Source: Liolophura sinensis (lineage: Eukaryota > Mollusca > Polyplacophora > Chitonida > Chitonidae). From it: a stretch of DNA of 64,000 nt. Position numbers and translations under genes: made by a program. The DNA is taken from positions 6,901,740 to 6,965,739 of the forward strand of contig NC_088297.1 in the NCBI RefSeq assembly GCF_032854445.1. The letters run 5' to 3'. Under the pieces are notes generated by a model. It was not told the DNA's origin. It did not search any database and was given only the letters and a program-made list of their open reading frames with translations. Positions 32,501 to 38,283 of this stretch are shown piece after piece (within the stretch, counting starts at the first letter, position 1; the number at the start of each line of letters is the position of its first letter).

Positions 32501-32972
32501 ATTGCATTGCATTTCTTCCAAAAACAAAACGATATTCGAAACAGTACCTTATCCCTAAAGTTATCAGAAGTTTTAGAGTTAATTTGGGGGCAAAAACGAT
32601 AAAAGTTAAAGTGTTGTTGTTTTTGCTGCACTCTACACAGGATAGATCACTAGTTTCGTTTAGATACGCAATATGCCAACAATTTTGTGGATATAGCTAA
32701 CTCGACAAAATTACTTTAAGTTTGTGTTTCAGATATGTTCATCTTCCTCATGTCGTTTTTTAACCTCAGGTATGCACATTTATTTATATTACATAGCTCT
32801 CAGACAATGCACAAAGTGCATATATCTTCTGTTTTTGTTACAGTTTCAGCCATACCTGCGGAAATCAAGCCAGTTTCTGTGAATGCCAAAACAGCGACTC
32901 AACGACGAATCAGTGCTAATGACGGTACACACGTGTTACACGAGGCTCTGTTCGAGTACGACCAGGGTCCAG
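14359..32972 (+). CDS. NIT-domain receptor guanylate cyclase (NIT-GC), at least 10 coding exons, 3' end open
   Basis: Exons: 14359-14527, 15509-15939, 16483-16599, 20818-21317, 25076-25368, 26503-26640, 26850-26948, 27693-27784, 30057-30204, 32844-32972. All introns are GT-AG and the phases agree, giving one frame of 705 codons. Topology: cytoplasmic N-tail 1-71, TM1 about 72-88, extracellular NIT domain about 95-345 ([25 protein letters not shown]), TM2 about 368-388, signalling helix to about 425, cyclase domain 427-650. The cyclase has metal-binding D453 ([10 protein letters not shown]) and D497 ([12 protein letters not shown]) and GTP-selecting E493 and C565, but T572 replaces the catalytic Asn of the VNTASR motif; R576 is kept. 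Such proteins make cGMP. From memory, annelid NIT-GCs were linked to nitric-oxide signalling. There is no kinase-homology domain, unlike peptide-receptor GCs. The last exon ends in phase 1, so at least one more exon follows. An in-frame TGA at 14338 supports the ATG. Confidence 0.85.
14545..15215. repeat. 39-bp minisatellite, about 17 units
   Basis: The unit runs GATAACGTTACGTTAGGTAC, then AGGTGAATGTTGATTCTCC. Because 39 is divisible by three and the unit has no stop on the minus strand, it reads there as a 235-codon frame of ([13 protein letters not shown])n. It lies wholly in NIT-GC intron 1, and there is no sign of splice sites or a start that would make it a gene. Confidence 0.9.
15509..15939 (+). 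CDS. NIT-GC exon 2: TM1 and first half of NIT domain
   Basis: Acceptor TTCCACAG, donor GTATGA. Completes codon 57 and encodes residues 58-200. A lysine/arginine patch (GKRKQ) is followed by the hydrophobic [18 protein letters not shown], consistent with a signal-anchor helix, then helices with [17 protein letters not shown], the RERG-like start of NIT domains. Confidence 0.8.
16483..16599 (+). CDS. NIT-GC exon 3: middle of NIT domain
   Basis: Acceptor CTGCAG, donor GTCAGT after GCCAAG. It is 39 codons long, phase 0 at both ends, and encodes [20 protein letters not shown] through FLEITDAK. A second in-frame donor (CAG before GTATGA at about 16651) would add 17 residues. The shorter form is preferred because it joins directly to [11 protein letters not shown] of exon 4 as in other NIT domains. 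Confidence 0.75.
16600..17340. other. intron 3, 5' part: nothing recognised
   Basis: A+T-rich intronic DNA. No repeat shared with the rest of the window and no splice-flanked frame were found before the 26/52-bp repeat array at 17349. Confidence 0.4.
17349..17502. repeat. 52-bp higher-order minisatellite, about 3 units
   Basis: Each 52-bp unit is a pair of 26-bp halves, one GGGTTTGCATGGGTAATAG plus TTTACGT, the other GGGTTTGGATGGGTAATAG plus ATTACAA. The alternation shows a two-step duplication. Confidence 0.85.
17670..17905 (+). repeat. dispersed repeat R (unclassified)
   Basis: Shares TTTGCATTGTTTTAA, TTATTGTAT, GACxAGTGACG, TTxTTTACCT, TTATTCTGCTTAAGC and TTTCATCGGTTACGTGTGACC, ATTTGC with copies at 22030, 24925, 63018 and 63590 (+) and 21660, 29905 and 31420 (-). 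No coding potential. It is the likely source of the 46-bp satellite at 22235. Confidence 0.6.
17990..18247 (+). mobile_element. SINE family A, full length, 12-bp target duplication
   Basis: The tRNA-like head GCCCTCCGTGGCTCAGTCGG, TTAGCGCGC is followed by GTTCAAGTCCAGC (B-box region), the conserved body, the 3' GTGAAATATTCTTGAGTACG and an (AAAT)n tail. Flanks TCTTTCTGAAGA at 17978-17989 and 18248-18259 are exact duplicates. This is the best reference copy in the window. Confidence 0.92.
18503..20280 (-). mobile_element. I/Nimb-like LINE copy A, 5' truncated, 13-bp target duplication
   Basis: Minus strand. Reverse transcriptase motif A ([13 protein letters not shown]) and motif B ([14 protein letters not shown]) are at 20000-20230, the C-terminal RT part ([14 protein letters not shown]) near 19600, and RNase H ([28 protein letters not shown]) at 19170-19480. 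The segment with the catalytic YxDD motif C is deleted near 19945. The 3' UTR ends in a (TTCA)n tail. CGATTGCATTGAA at 18490-18502 and 20281-20293 is an exact duplication, so the element entered NIT-GC intron 3 by target-primed reverse transcription. Confidence 0.85.
20294..20817. other. intron 3, 3' part: nothing recognised
   Basis: No repeat, frame or RNA feature is supported. The segment ends in the exon 4 acceptor TTTTTATCTATAAG. Confidence 0.4.
20818..21317 (+). CDS. NIT-GC exon 4: rest of NIT domain, TM2, start of signalling helix
   Basis: Encodes residues 240-405 plus two bases of codon 406; donor GTAAGA. It opens with [19 protein letters not shown], the most conserved NIT signature (KExxGxERAxG). 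A long helical stretch ends in [20 protein letters not shown] (TM2), then [14 protein letters not shown]. It is one large exon for the second four-helix half. Confidence 0.85.
21660..21880 (-). repeat. dispersed repeat R, minus copy
   Basis: ACCAGAGGAGCAACGACGG, TAGTTGGCAAATGG, TTTACCCCAGTCAGGGTTTA are complements of the repeat R blocks seen at 63700-63900. Confidence 0.5.
22030..22234 (+). repeat. dispersed repeat R, copy leading into the satellite
   Basis: TTTTTACCTAATTCGGCTAA, ATGGTACTAG and GACCGGATTTCACCGGTTAC follow the repeat R order. Its last block (CACCGGTTACTTTTGAC, TATTTGCCAAC) is the first unit of the adjacent tandem array. Confidence 0.5.
22235..23832. repeat. 46-bp satellite array, about 34 units, in NIT-GC intron 4
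   Basis: The unit is GATTATTTGCCAACTGTCAC then ACGTCATCGCTGCACCGGTT then about six variable bases. Units differ mainly at the end (ACTTTT, TCATTT, TCTGTT) and by 1-2 bp indels. Several long frames cross it but all are repeat artefacts. The unit matches the terminal block of repeat R. Confidence 0.95.
23833..24471. other. intron 4: nothing recognised
   Basis: A+T-rich sequence between the satellite and the antisense LDLa exon. No supported feature. Confidence 0.4.
24472..24585 (-). CDS. orphan LDL-receptor class A module exon, antisense in NIT-GC intron 4
   Basis: On the minus strand a 114-bp segment lies between the acceptor CCTTACAG and the donor GTAAGC, with phase 1 at both ends, the classic symmetric phase of LDLa modules. 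It encodes six cysteines in LDLa spacing: [20 protein letters not shown] then [17 protein letters not shown]. The calcium-binding acids are partly kept (TDC, NDED), though the canonical SDE is altered. It may belong to a minus-strand gene overlapping the cyclase or be a stray shuffled exon. No partner exon was found in this window. Confidence 0.6.
24925..25040 (+). repeat. dispersed repeat R, partial copy next to exon 5
   Basis: TATGACAACACTGC, GAACAGTTAGAA, CTAACTGAGGTAA and GATTTCATCGGTTACGTGTG follow the R order. The copy ends about 35 bp before the exon 5 acceptor. Confidence 0.55.
25076..25368 (+). CDS. NIT-GC exon 5: signalling helix and catalytic core with both metal aspartates
   Basis: Completes codon 406 and encodes 407-503 plus one base. 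[20 protein letters not shown] is the linker helix. [14 protein letters not shown] has the first metal Asp (D453). [15 protein letters not shown] has guanine-selecting E493 and metal Asp D497. Acceptor GTTCATAG, donor GTAAGA. Confidence 0.92.
25637..25704 (-). mobile_element. SINE family A, 3' tip
   Basis: (ATTT)n, GATTGGTGTTTTACGCCC, TACTCAAGAATATTTCACTT, then the family match stops at ATACGACC. Confidence 0.7.
25972..26112. repeat. degenerate tandem repeat, about 37 bp x 4
   Basis: Four successive units of the form GAGACCAAAAAGGCCGAAC then (A/G)CGTGATAGACTA, increasingly diverged. They lie in NIT-GC intron 5. Confidence 0.55.
26395..26457 (+). mobile_element. SINE family B, 3' fragment
   Basis: GTCATATGACTAAAAATTG, TTGAGTACGACGTTAAACC and a (CACT)n tail match the last 60 bp of the copy at 10188. 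Confidence 0.75.
26503..26640 (+). CDS. NIT-GC exon 6: central cyclase domain
   Basis: Encodes 505-549 with split codons 504 and 550 (phase 1 at both ends). It begins [19 protein letters not shown] and ends [10 protein letters not shown], both standard for class III guanylate cyclases. Acceptor CTCTACAG, donor GTCAGT. Confidence 0.92.
26850..26948 (+). CDS. NIT-GC exon 7: catalytic loop with Asn-to-Thr change
   Basis: Encodes 551-582 plus split codons. [19 protein letters not shown] keeps Cys565, the GTP-specificity residue, but the next segment reads [10 protein letters not shown] where membrane GCs have TVNTASRMES. Thr572 therefore replaces the transition-state Asn, while Arg576 is present. 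Acceptor TTTCCAG, donor GTAAGA. Confidence 0.92.
27243..27505 (-). mobile_element. SINE family A, full length, 14-bp target duplication
   Basis: Minus copy with an intact head: complement of GCCTCCGTGGCTCAGTTGG and TTAGCGCGC at 27470-27503. Flanks GACGTGTTGAAGAA (27229-27242) and GACTTGTTGAAGAA (27506-27519) differ at one base. It lies in NIT-GC intron 7. Confidence 0.92.
27693..27784 (+). CDS. NIT-GC exon 8: C-terminal cyclase domain
   Basis: 92 bp, completing codon 583 and encoding 584-613 ([30 protein letters not shown]). Acceptor TTTTTAG, donor GTAAGT. The minus-strand exon at 53260-53351 has the same length and phases and a closely similar product. Confidence 0.92.
27881..28155 (+). mobile_element. 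SINE family A, full length, 13-bp target duplication
   Basis: Head GGCCTCCGTGGCTCAGTTAC, body and (AAAT)n tail complete. Flanks CGTTCAACGATGG (27868-27880) and CGTTCAATGATGG (28156-28168). Confidence 0.92.
28425..28590 (+). mobile_element. SINE family A, headless fragment
   Basis: Starts at TCCAGCTCATGCTGGC, then GGTCCGTCAGCAACATGCGG, CACAATGCTGAC, GTATTCTTGAGTACAGCG and an AAATAAATAAATT tail. More diverged than its neighbours. Confidence 0.75.
28644..28968 (+). mobile_element. SINE family B, full length, 11-bp target duplication
   Basis: Head CCGGCCCGGATAGGACAG, TGGTAGAGCG, body GGCTTACTTGCCTTCGGTAA, 3' end TTAAGTATGACGTTAAACC and a short (CACT)n tail. Flanks TATCTCCATAG at 28633-28643 and 28969-28979. 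Confidence 0.9.
28980..29904. other. intron 8: no gene; degenerate short repeats
   Basis: Between 29400 and 29610 a loose repeat of GTTAGAxATAAAGACxCCAACG recurs several times. A 107-codon open frame at 29528-29851 crosses it but has no recognisable motif and no splice context. Judged noncoding. Confidence 0.4.
29905..29995 (-). repeat. dispersed repeat R, minus fragment
   Basis: AGTAAAACCAGAGGAGCAAC, TAGTTGGCAAAT and GTGAAATCTGGCC are complements of repeat R blocks. Confidence 0.5.
30057..30204 (+). CDS. NIT-GC exon 9: end of cyclase domain and start of C-terminal tail
   Basis: Encodes 614-662 plus one base. [16 protein letters not shown] is the conserved end of the cyclase fold (TYWLxG). 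After it comes a Ser/Asp/Glu-rich tail ([16 protein letters not shown]). Acceptor CTTGCAG, donor GTAAAT. The paralogue exon at 52248 ends in a stop at about this point. Confidence 0.9.
30324..30552 (+). mobile_element. SINE family A, 5' truncated, 12-bp target duplication
   Basis: Starts in the head at CAGTGTAATGACCCAG and runs to the (AAAT)n tail. Flanks TGTTATGTATCT (30312-30323) and TGTTATGCATCT (30553-30564). Confidence 0.88.
30566..31419. other. intron 9: nothing recognised
   Basis: No supported feature apart from a loose GATGGTTATGGCAAG-type repetition at 30780-30930. Confidence 0.4.
31420..31640 (-). repeat. dispersed repeat R, minus copy
   Basis: GTCGTAGTTGGCAAATGGTC, TTTACCTCAGTTAAGGTTTT and CACCATGGCTTAATTAAATA are complements of the R blocks seen at 17760-17850. 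Confidence 0.5.
31937..32267 (-). mobile_element. SINE family B, 5' truncated, 12-bp target duplication
   Basis: (GAGT)n tail, then GCTTGGGGTTTTAACGTCG, TACTTAACAATTTTTCAG, and TTACCGAAGGCAAGTAACC. The tRNA head is cut short near 32267. Flanks GATGCTTCTGAG (31925-31936) and GATTCTTCTGAG (32268-32279). A C homopolymer lies just downstream at 32301-32321. Confidence 0.88.
32844..32972 (+). CDS. NIT-GC exon 10: C-terminal tail
   Basis: Completes codon 663 and encodes 664-705 plus one base ([16 protein letters not shown] through LFEYDQGPG). Acceptor TTGTTACAG, donor GTAAAC. No domain is visible. It is assigned by phase agreement (1) and good splice sites. Confidence 0.65.
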
Positions 32973-32999
32973 GTAAACGCTGGCATGATCACAAGTGAA

Positions 33000-33784
33000 C
33001 AGACTTTGTCGGGATGCTCTCGCTCTGTTAAGTCACCTAGCAATGTGGTTTACTGAGATCACTTTTACTTTGCTTGATCTTCTCAATGTTATATAGTATT
33101 GAAGGTGTCAATAATTTTCCCATCATTTGTAGCATAGTTTTAATTGATAAAAGACCCCTAGTTAGCATCTATAGAGCGTGAATACTACCCAAGTTACGTT
33201 TAAGGATACATAAAACGCATGTTTTTCATTTCTGAATACGCACGGTGTGATATGGCCTACCATAGAAGACTACAAAAAACTTCTCAGCTTAATTTTTGGT
33301 GCGTAGTAATGACATTAACTTACGGTTTGCGTAAAGCCCCAGGAGTCCGGCTGGCAATTAAGTAGATTGTAAGTAGAATAATTTCGAACATTGGTGGAAA
33401 ACATGCATAAAATAGAGGACTTATTACAAAACATTTAAAAAATGCCTAAAAATGACGTTTTTATAAACGAATATCAAAATGTTTTGAAGCAAATCATGTT
33501 TTTGTAGCCCACACAATGATGTAGCAATGTTCCAGACTTTCAGAGGCATTCATGATAAGGTGACATGAAACATCATTGTGAAAAGCTGGTTGCTTTCTTG
33601 GTATATTGCCACAATTGCCATTGTCGTACATATAAATACATTAGGGTAAGAAAATTGTACTTTTTAAATATTTTCATATGTTTATGTGGGTGCAAAAACT
33701 GTGTTATAATGCGTCGATATATTTACATGTACATGTTTTACAGGAAAAGGCCTTTAAAATCGAAGTAGGCATCATTAAGTAGAC
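33000..33784. other. nothing recognised
   Basis: A+T-rich, with no shared repeat and no splice-flanked frame. Confidence 0.4.
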
Positions 33785-34180
33785 TATTTAAAACTATGCA
33801 TAAATATACTGTCATTTATTTTTAGATTTTTGTGAAAAGTTTCAAACGCACTCAAAAATCTGATTTCTAAGGCAGACTTTATGGGCCATATTATCAGACG
33901 TTCGGAACTCTGACGTCACAGAAAGTTTATCCAACTCTAATCACGACACTGAATGTTGAAATAACTATTTTTACCCATGGGTGAAAGAATGAAATAATGT
34001 TCCCAAAACCCCTTCCTTCTGATGAACATTAGGAAAAAAGGTGATGTGACATCAGAGTTCCTAAATACCGTTAGTATGGTCCATAAAGTCCACCACAGTT
34101 TTCCAATATATCAATGCCTTTCAACACTCTTAAAAAATCTGAAAAAATAAATGAAAGTATTTTTACGTATGGTTTTCAGT
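33785..34180. mobile_element. MITE-like element with long imperfect inverted repeats
   Basis: The left arm (about 33795-33915) and the complement of the right arm (about 34045-34175) share TCATTTATTTTT, AGATTTTT, GACTTTATGG, CCATA and GGAACTCTGA, TGTCACAT-type blocks in the same order. The arms are about 120 bp and enclose about 130 bp without coding capacity. Superfamily is unknown and no target duplication was resolved. Confidence 0.55.
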
Positions 34181-34454
34181 TGTCTTGATGATTCATAGTT
34201 TAGCTTTCTTTTACTTATACATGCCTGCGAACTATTAAGTACTCCTGTGACTGGAAACAACAGTGGTAATACAAAATTGCGTCAGGCAACCCATTTTTCC
34301 ATTTATATGGCATTGAGATAAAGTTTGCGGCATTGAACCCTTTTGCCATAACACTATTTTAGTTAGACGCTAAACGGTCGATGTGGAATAAGGATATGGA
34401 AAACATTTGTAACACCCATGACGCCTAAACGTACAGAAAACAACTAGTGGGTTG

Positions 34455-34545
34455 GATGCCACATACTGCCTGATATCACGTGCAACGCCACACTGCCTGA
34501 TATCACGTGCAACGCCACATACTGCCTGATATCACGTGCAATGTC
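34455..34545. repeat. short tandem repeat, 3 units of about 31-33 bp
   Basis: ACTGCCTGATATCACGTGCA then ACGCCACA occurs three times in a row, the last unit diverging at its end. Confidence 0.8.
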
Positions 34546-34941
34546 ATCAGGAATTGTAATTTAAACTGCATGCAGAATTTTTGGGTGCGCTATAAATACA
34601 TCTGCTATAGGCTGCAATTAAGGATTTGGGTAATGAAAGTACGGTTATGATTCCATATATTTACTAATGTAATATCTGTATCTGTAATATTAGCTGTATT
34701 CCAACGCTGGCGCATTTCTACTTCGGTAAGTAATAGCACGGACGTTTGTCCGATCATGTCTCTTGTTGGTTTCAGGACAATTTCAGGACAATTATATTTC
34801 TCATTGACCCTATTTGTTAATAGCTATATAAGTTGGCTGAAATCACTAAGAAGTAAATTTAATCACATTTCATTTTTTTCAACATCAACATGTTACATTT
34901 TAAGCGGTTAGTCGGGAATCTGAGCTAAACCAGCAGTCTTG

Positions 34942-35152
34942 AGGGGTCCCCGTGATCTAGTGGTTGGCTGGCTGGCGCAGCACAGTGGCGAAGTAGCCTC
35001 TCGCCACTTCGATAGATGCGAGTGCAAGTCCAGCTCAAGTCCGCTCGGCCAGACTTGCTTCCAAAATATCACCGGACGCAGTCGTATAGGTGAATTATTC
35101 TTGACTGCGGTGTAAAACTCTAATCAAACAAATAAATGAATCAGGAAATCAT
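34942..35152 (+). mobile_element. SINE with a different tRNA-like head but family A tail
   Basis: The head GTCCCCGTGATCTAGTGG, TTGGCTGGC resembles an A box unlike that of family A, while the 3' part (GTGAATTATTCTTGACTGCG, GTGTAAAACTCTAATCAAA) follows family A. CAGTCTTG at 34934-34941 and 35153-35160 is a likely target duplication. A distinct subfamily is inferred. Confidence 0.65.
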
Positions 35153-35160
35153 CAGTCTTG

Positions 35161-36167
35161 GAGCTGCTAGGTTTGTGAGAAGCATTTGTGTTCAAAACCC
35201 TCCTTTAGAAACTGCAGAAAAACCAAGTACTGAATGTAGCAAACAATTGGGCAAAGTGATTGTCTACTGCTAAAAACAGATAACGAGTTAGATTCACGGG
35301 TATAGAATTAGTTCATTGTTAATGAGTACTTTATTTACTTATCAATTTAGTTTATATAGTCTTGTTTTTAAGTCAGCACGTTAATATTACACGCTGAAAA
35401 TTTCAGGTTCTGGGGAATGGGCCAAAGTGTCCAGCTTTATAAGAGAAACCCGTTATTTCACTTTATGTATATTTATATTGCAAATGTCTATATTGCCAAT
35501 GCCTACTAAGAGTTTGTCAGTGTGGACGTTTTGCAAAACGAAAGTGAAACATTTATGTATTTATCATAACCGAATTGTTCGTGGCGTTACGCGTATGATT
35601 TGAAATTCAATCCTACAGCTTAAGCTTCGCGTGGCTTTACTTCCACAAGCAAGTGTTAATGCTTCATAAAACACACGTTTGTTAATGTTTGGCATATTCT
35701 TGTACGTATATCAGATGTATATATCTTTGTATCTATACCAATACTTATGTTGGTAAATAAATATCTATCAATCTACATGTAAACGGAATGGTGTTATCTC
35801 TTTGACTAGTGCTTAACACTGTACTGAAGTTTGTGCTCTGGGTTATGGTTTGACGAAACCAGACAGTACCCAGAAGACAACTACAGCAGTTCGTTAGGCA
35901 CCCATAAACCTGTTGGCTGAAGGCCGAAATAGAGACCACAATGAAAGACTGACGAAAGTATGCTAAAGTGCATATAATGTTCAAACTGTGTTGAATTGTG
36001 AGACATTGTGTTCAACAGTACGTTGGAAAGACGAGCCCAAAATTACATCTAAGGGTAAATGGCCACAGAAAATCTGTCAGGAAAAAACAGCTGCAGACAG
36101 GCCAATAATTTTCTGTCTCCGAACATGTTTGAGACCAATTCAGCATTCAAATAATAGACATGATTTC
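35161..36167. other. nothing recognised
   Basis: No supported gene or repeat. Confidence 0.4.
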
Positions 36168-36181
36168 TCCTACTTGAAAGG

Positions 36182-36441
36182 GCACTCTGTGGTTGAGATA
36201 GCCCGCTAGCGCAGCGTAATAACCCAGGAGCCTCTCACCTATGCGATCGCTCTGAGTTCAAGTCCAGCTCATGCTGGCTTCCTCTCCGGTCGTACGTGGG
36301 AAGGTCTGCCAACAACCTCCGAATGGTCCTGGGTTTCCCCCGGGCTCTGCCCAGTTTCCTCCCACCATAATGCTGGCCGCCGTCGTATAAGTGAAATATT
36401 CTTGAGTACGGCGTAAAACACCAAAAAAATAAATAAATAAA
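36182..36441 (+). mobile_element. SINE family A, 14-bp target duplication
   Basis: CCGCTAGCGCAGCGTAATAA, TCCAGCTCATGCTGGCTTCC and GTGAAATATTCTTGAGTACG to the AAATAAATAAA tail. Flanks TCCTACTTGAAAGG (36168-36181) and TCCTACTTCAAAGG (36442-36455). Confidence 0.9.
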
Positions 36442-36559
36442 TCCTACTTCAAAGGATACGGTTTTAAATGTCGAACGGAAAATGCGTGTTCGAAAACTAT
36501 TTTGGATGCTGGAGCTTGGTATAGTGTTTTGTTATGGCTTAAAAGACACGGTTGTGTAG

Positions 36560-36903
36560 ATTGGCAGCCTAACATCCACTCAACCACACGACTCAGAAGT
36601 AACACAACTGTTCAAATGTCAATGAAGAAGTCACACAGCCATGACAGGAGGAAGTTTAATAATCTGTCGATTGACAGTAGCAAAATGGGCAACTATCTGT
36701 TACGTTTGTCTAATACAAATAATAGCAATCACGCTCTGCGCACAGTATTATATGCACTTCCTATTAAAACATTGATTTCCATTGTTACAGAAATAATGTT
36801 CATTGTCTGTACAACATGTGATTTGTGTATCTCAAGACATATCCTATTTTCGACTTTGAAACATATCCTATTTTCGACTTTGAAATCAAGTCAGAACAGA
36901 TGA
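36560..36903 (+). CDS. candidate terminal exon of NIT-GC
   Basis: A frame of 113 codons follows a possible acceptor (GGTTGTGTAG), and its phase matches the phase 1 donor of exon 10. The product is basic and serine/asparagine-rich (VQMSMKKSHSHDRRKFNNLS), a reasonable cytoplasmic tail, and ends at TGA 36901. The pyrimidine tract is poor, and the last part contains a 24-bp direct repeat (CATATCCTATTTTCGACTTT). It could equally be a chance frame. Confidence 0.25.
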
Positions 36904-37214
36904 GGCTGCCAAAATGCCAACGAAAGTAGCTTAATAGAGGTCTTGATTTAATCAACATACCACGAATTCAAAATCAGTTCCCAATCATTTCAACATACGA
37001 GAGCATCACTGCATTTCCTACCAATATAGTAAACCGATCGCTTCCAAGACATTTATTGACACGAAGATTTTGATATATCTCATTATGATCTGACTGTGAA
37101 ACAACACACTTCACTTACCGTCCATGTCATAACTGGTAATCTTAATTTTGTTATTATTGATGATCTACGAAGTTTAATTCTGAGGGGTCTTAAGTGTAGA
37201 GAGCCGAGAAACTT

Positions 37215-37345
37215 TTTTCTTTCTTTGATTTGCGTTTTACGTCGTACTCAAGAATGTTTCACGGCTAGCATTACGGTGGGAGAAAACCAGGCACAGCTCG
37301 TGGGAAACTCACAACCATCCGGAAAGGAAGCCAACATGAGCTAAT
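37215..37345 (-). mobile_element. SINE family A, fragment
   Basis: GTTTTACGTCGTACTCAAG, AATGTTTCACGG, GCATTACGGTGGGAG and GAAAGGAAGCCAACATGAGC, with internal deletions. Confidence 0.7.
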
Positions 37346-37397
37346 GATCCTTAGCAATTGCGCCTCGCTGAAGTGGTAACCACGGACATGCATTTGT

Positions 37398-38283
37398 GTA
37401 AATATAAGCGTCATGTCCAACATTCATATACCATTCGTAGTCCGTAAAAGGCGTTCCAAGTCGATAATCGCAAGATCCATTTCCAAAAACAACGTTTAAC
37501 ACTAGCTCCCAAAGACAAAGGTATGTAAGAAATCATACAAATAAGTTGTATTCAAAAGTTTCCTTTCTCGCAGACTTTATAAAAGACAGGTTCAATTTTG
37601 ACATTCTAAATTATTCTTACCTTCAAACCTCCCCTTCTAGCATTTATTAGATCTTGTGTATTATGTAAATTTTCAATCAACGTCACAGGCTCATGCAAAA
37701 ACTAGTGTGTCAAGGTTATTCCATCAAACGCCTTCACTCCAAATGCCTAAAGTTTTTCAGAGAGAATAATTCTTTTGTAAGTAAGTATGGAATATAGAGC
37801 GTGCTAAATGTCGTTTTGGGACATGGCCTTGCGATTATTGACCTGGAACATCCATAATTGTCATTATCAGATTGTCCGGAAATTTCATTGCTCTAATCGT
37901 TGACAGGTGGCTTGAAGAATAGTCCAAAAACGTCACACAACAGGTGAAGACGTGATAAAGACTCGAGGAAAAGGGAAATCGTCATAATGTGACAGAAAAG
38001 CGTCGTAATTTTTAGGAATCCCGTCTTTTATTTCCCCTTTGTGTACAGCCTGCATTGTAATTCAGTCGAACGTTCTCGAGGCTTCTGTGTTTATGAGTTT
38101 CGTGTCATTGTAAATAGGGTATACATTCTGGAAATATGTATCGTTGTTGTAAACATGTTTTACGATCAAACCATCCAGAGTTTTCTTTACGATAGTCTAT
38201 AAATATCAGCGACGGAGTTGTGAAGCTCGCAGTCCTTTACTAAAGTCAAGAGAGCAGTTATCTACAGTGGAGGATTTTAATTT
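37398..38283 (+). pseudogene. diverged Penelope fragment: noncoding repeat plus RT C-terminus
   Basis: 37398-37550 is the noncoding repeat in the orientation of copy 1. 37568-37790 resembles the last 80 codons of the RT with stops and gaps: TTCAATTTTGACATTCTAA, and GTGTCAAGGTTATTCCATC, AAACGCCTTCACTCC. A further repeat piece (CCTTGCGATTATTGACC) lies at 37820-37860. From 37870 to 38283 nothing is recognised. Confidence 0.6.

Noticed and set aside
36502-36559. Upstream extension of the 36560-36903 frame as a single-exon gene
   Set aside because: The added residues show no motif and the frame lies just after a SINE insertion. The splice-compatible reading is retained only as a weak candidate.
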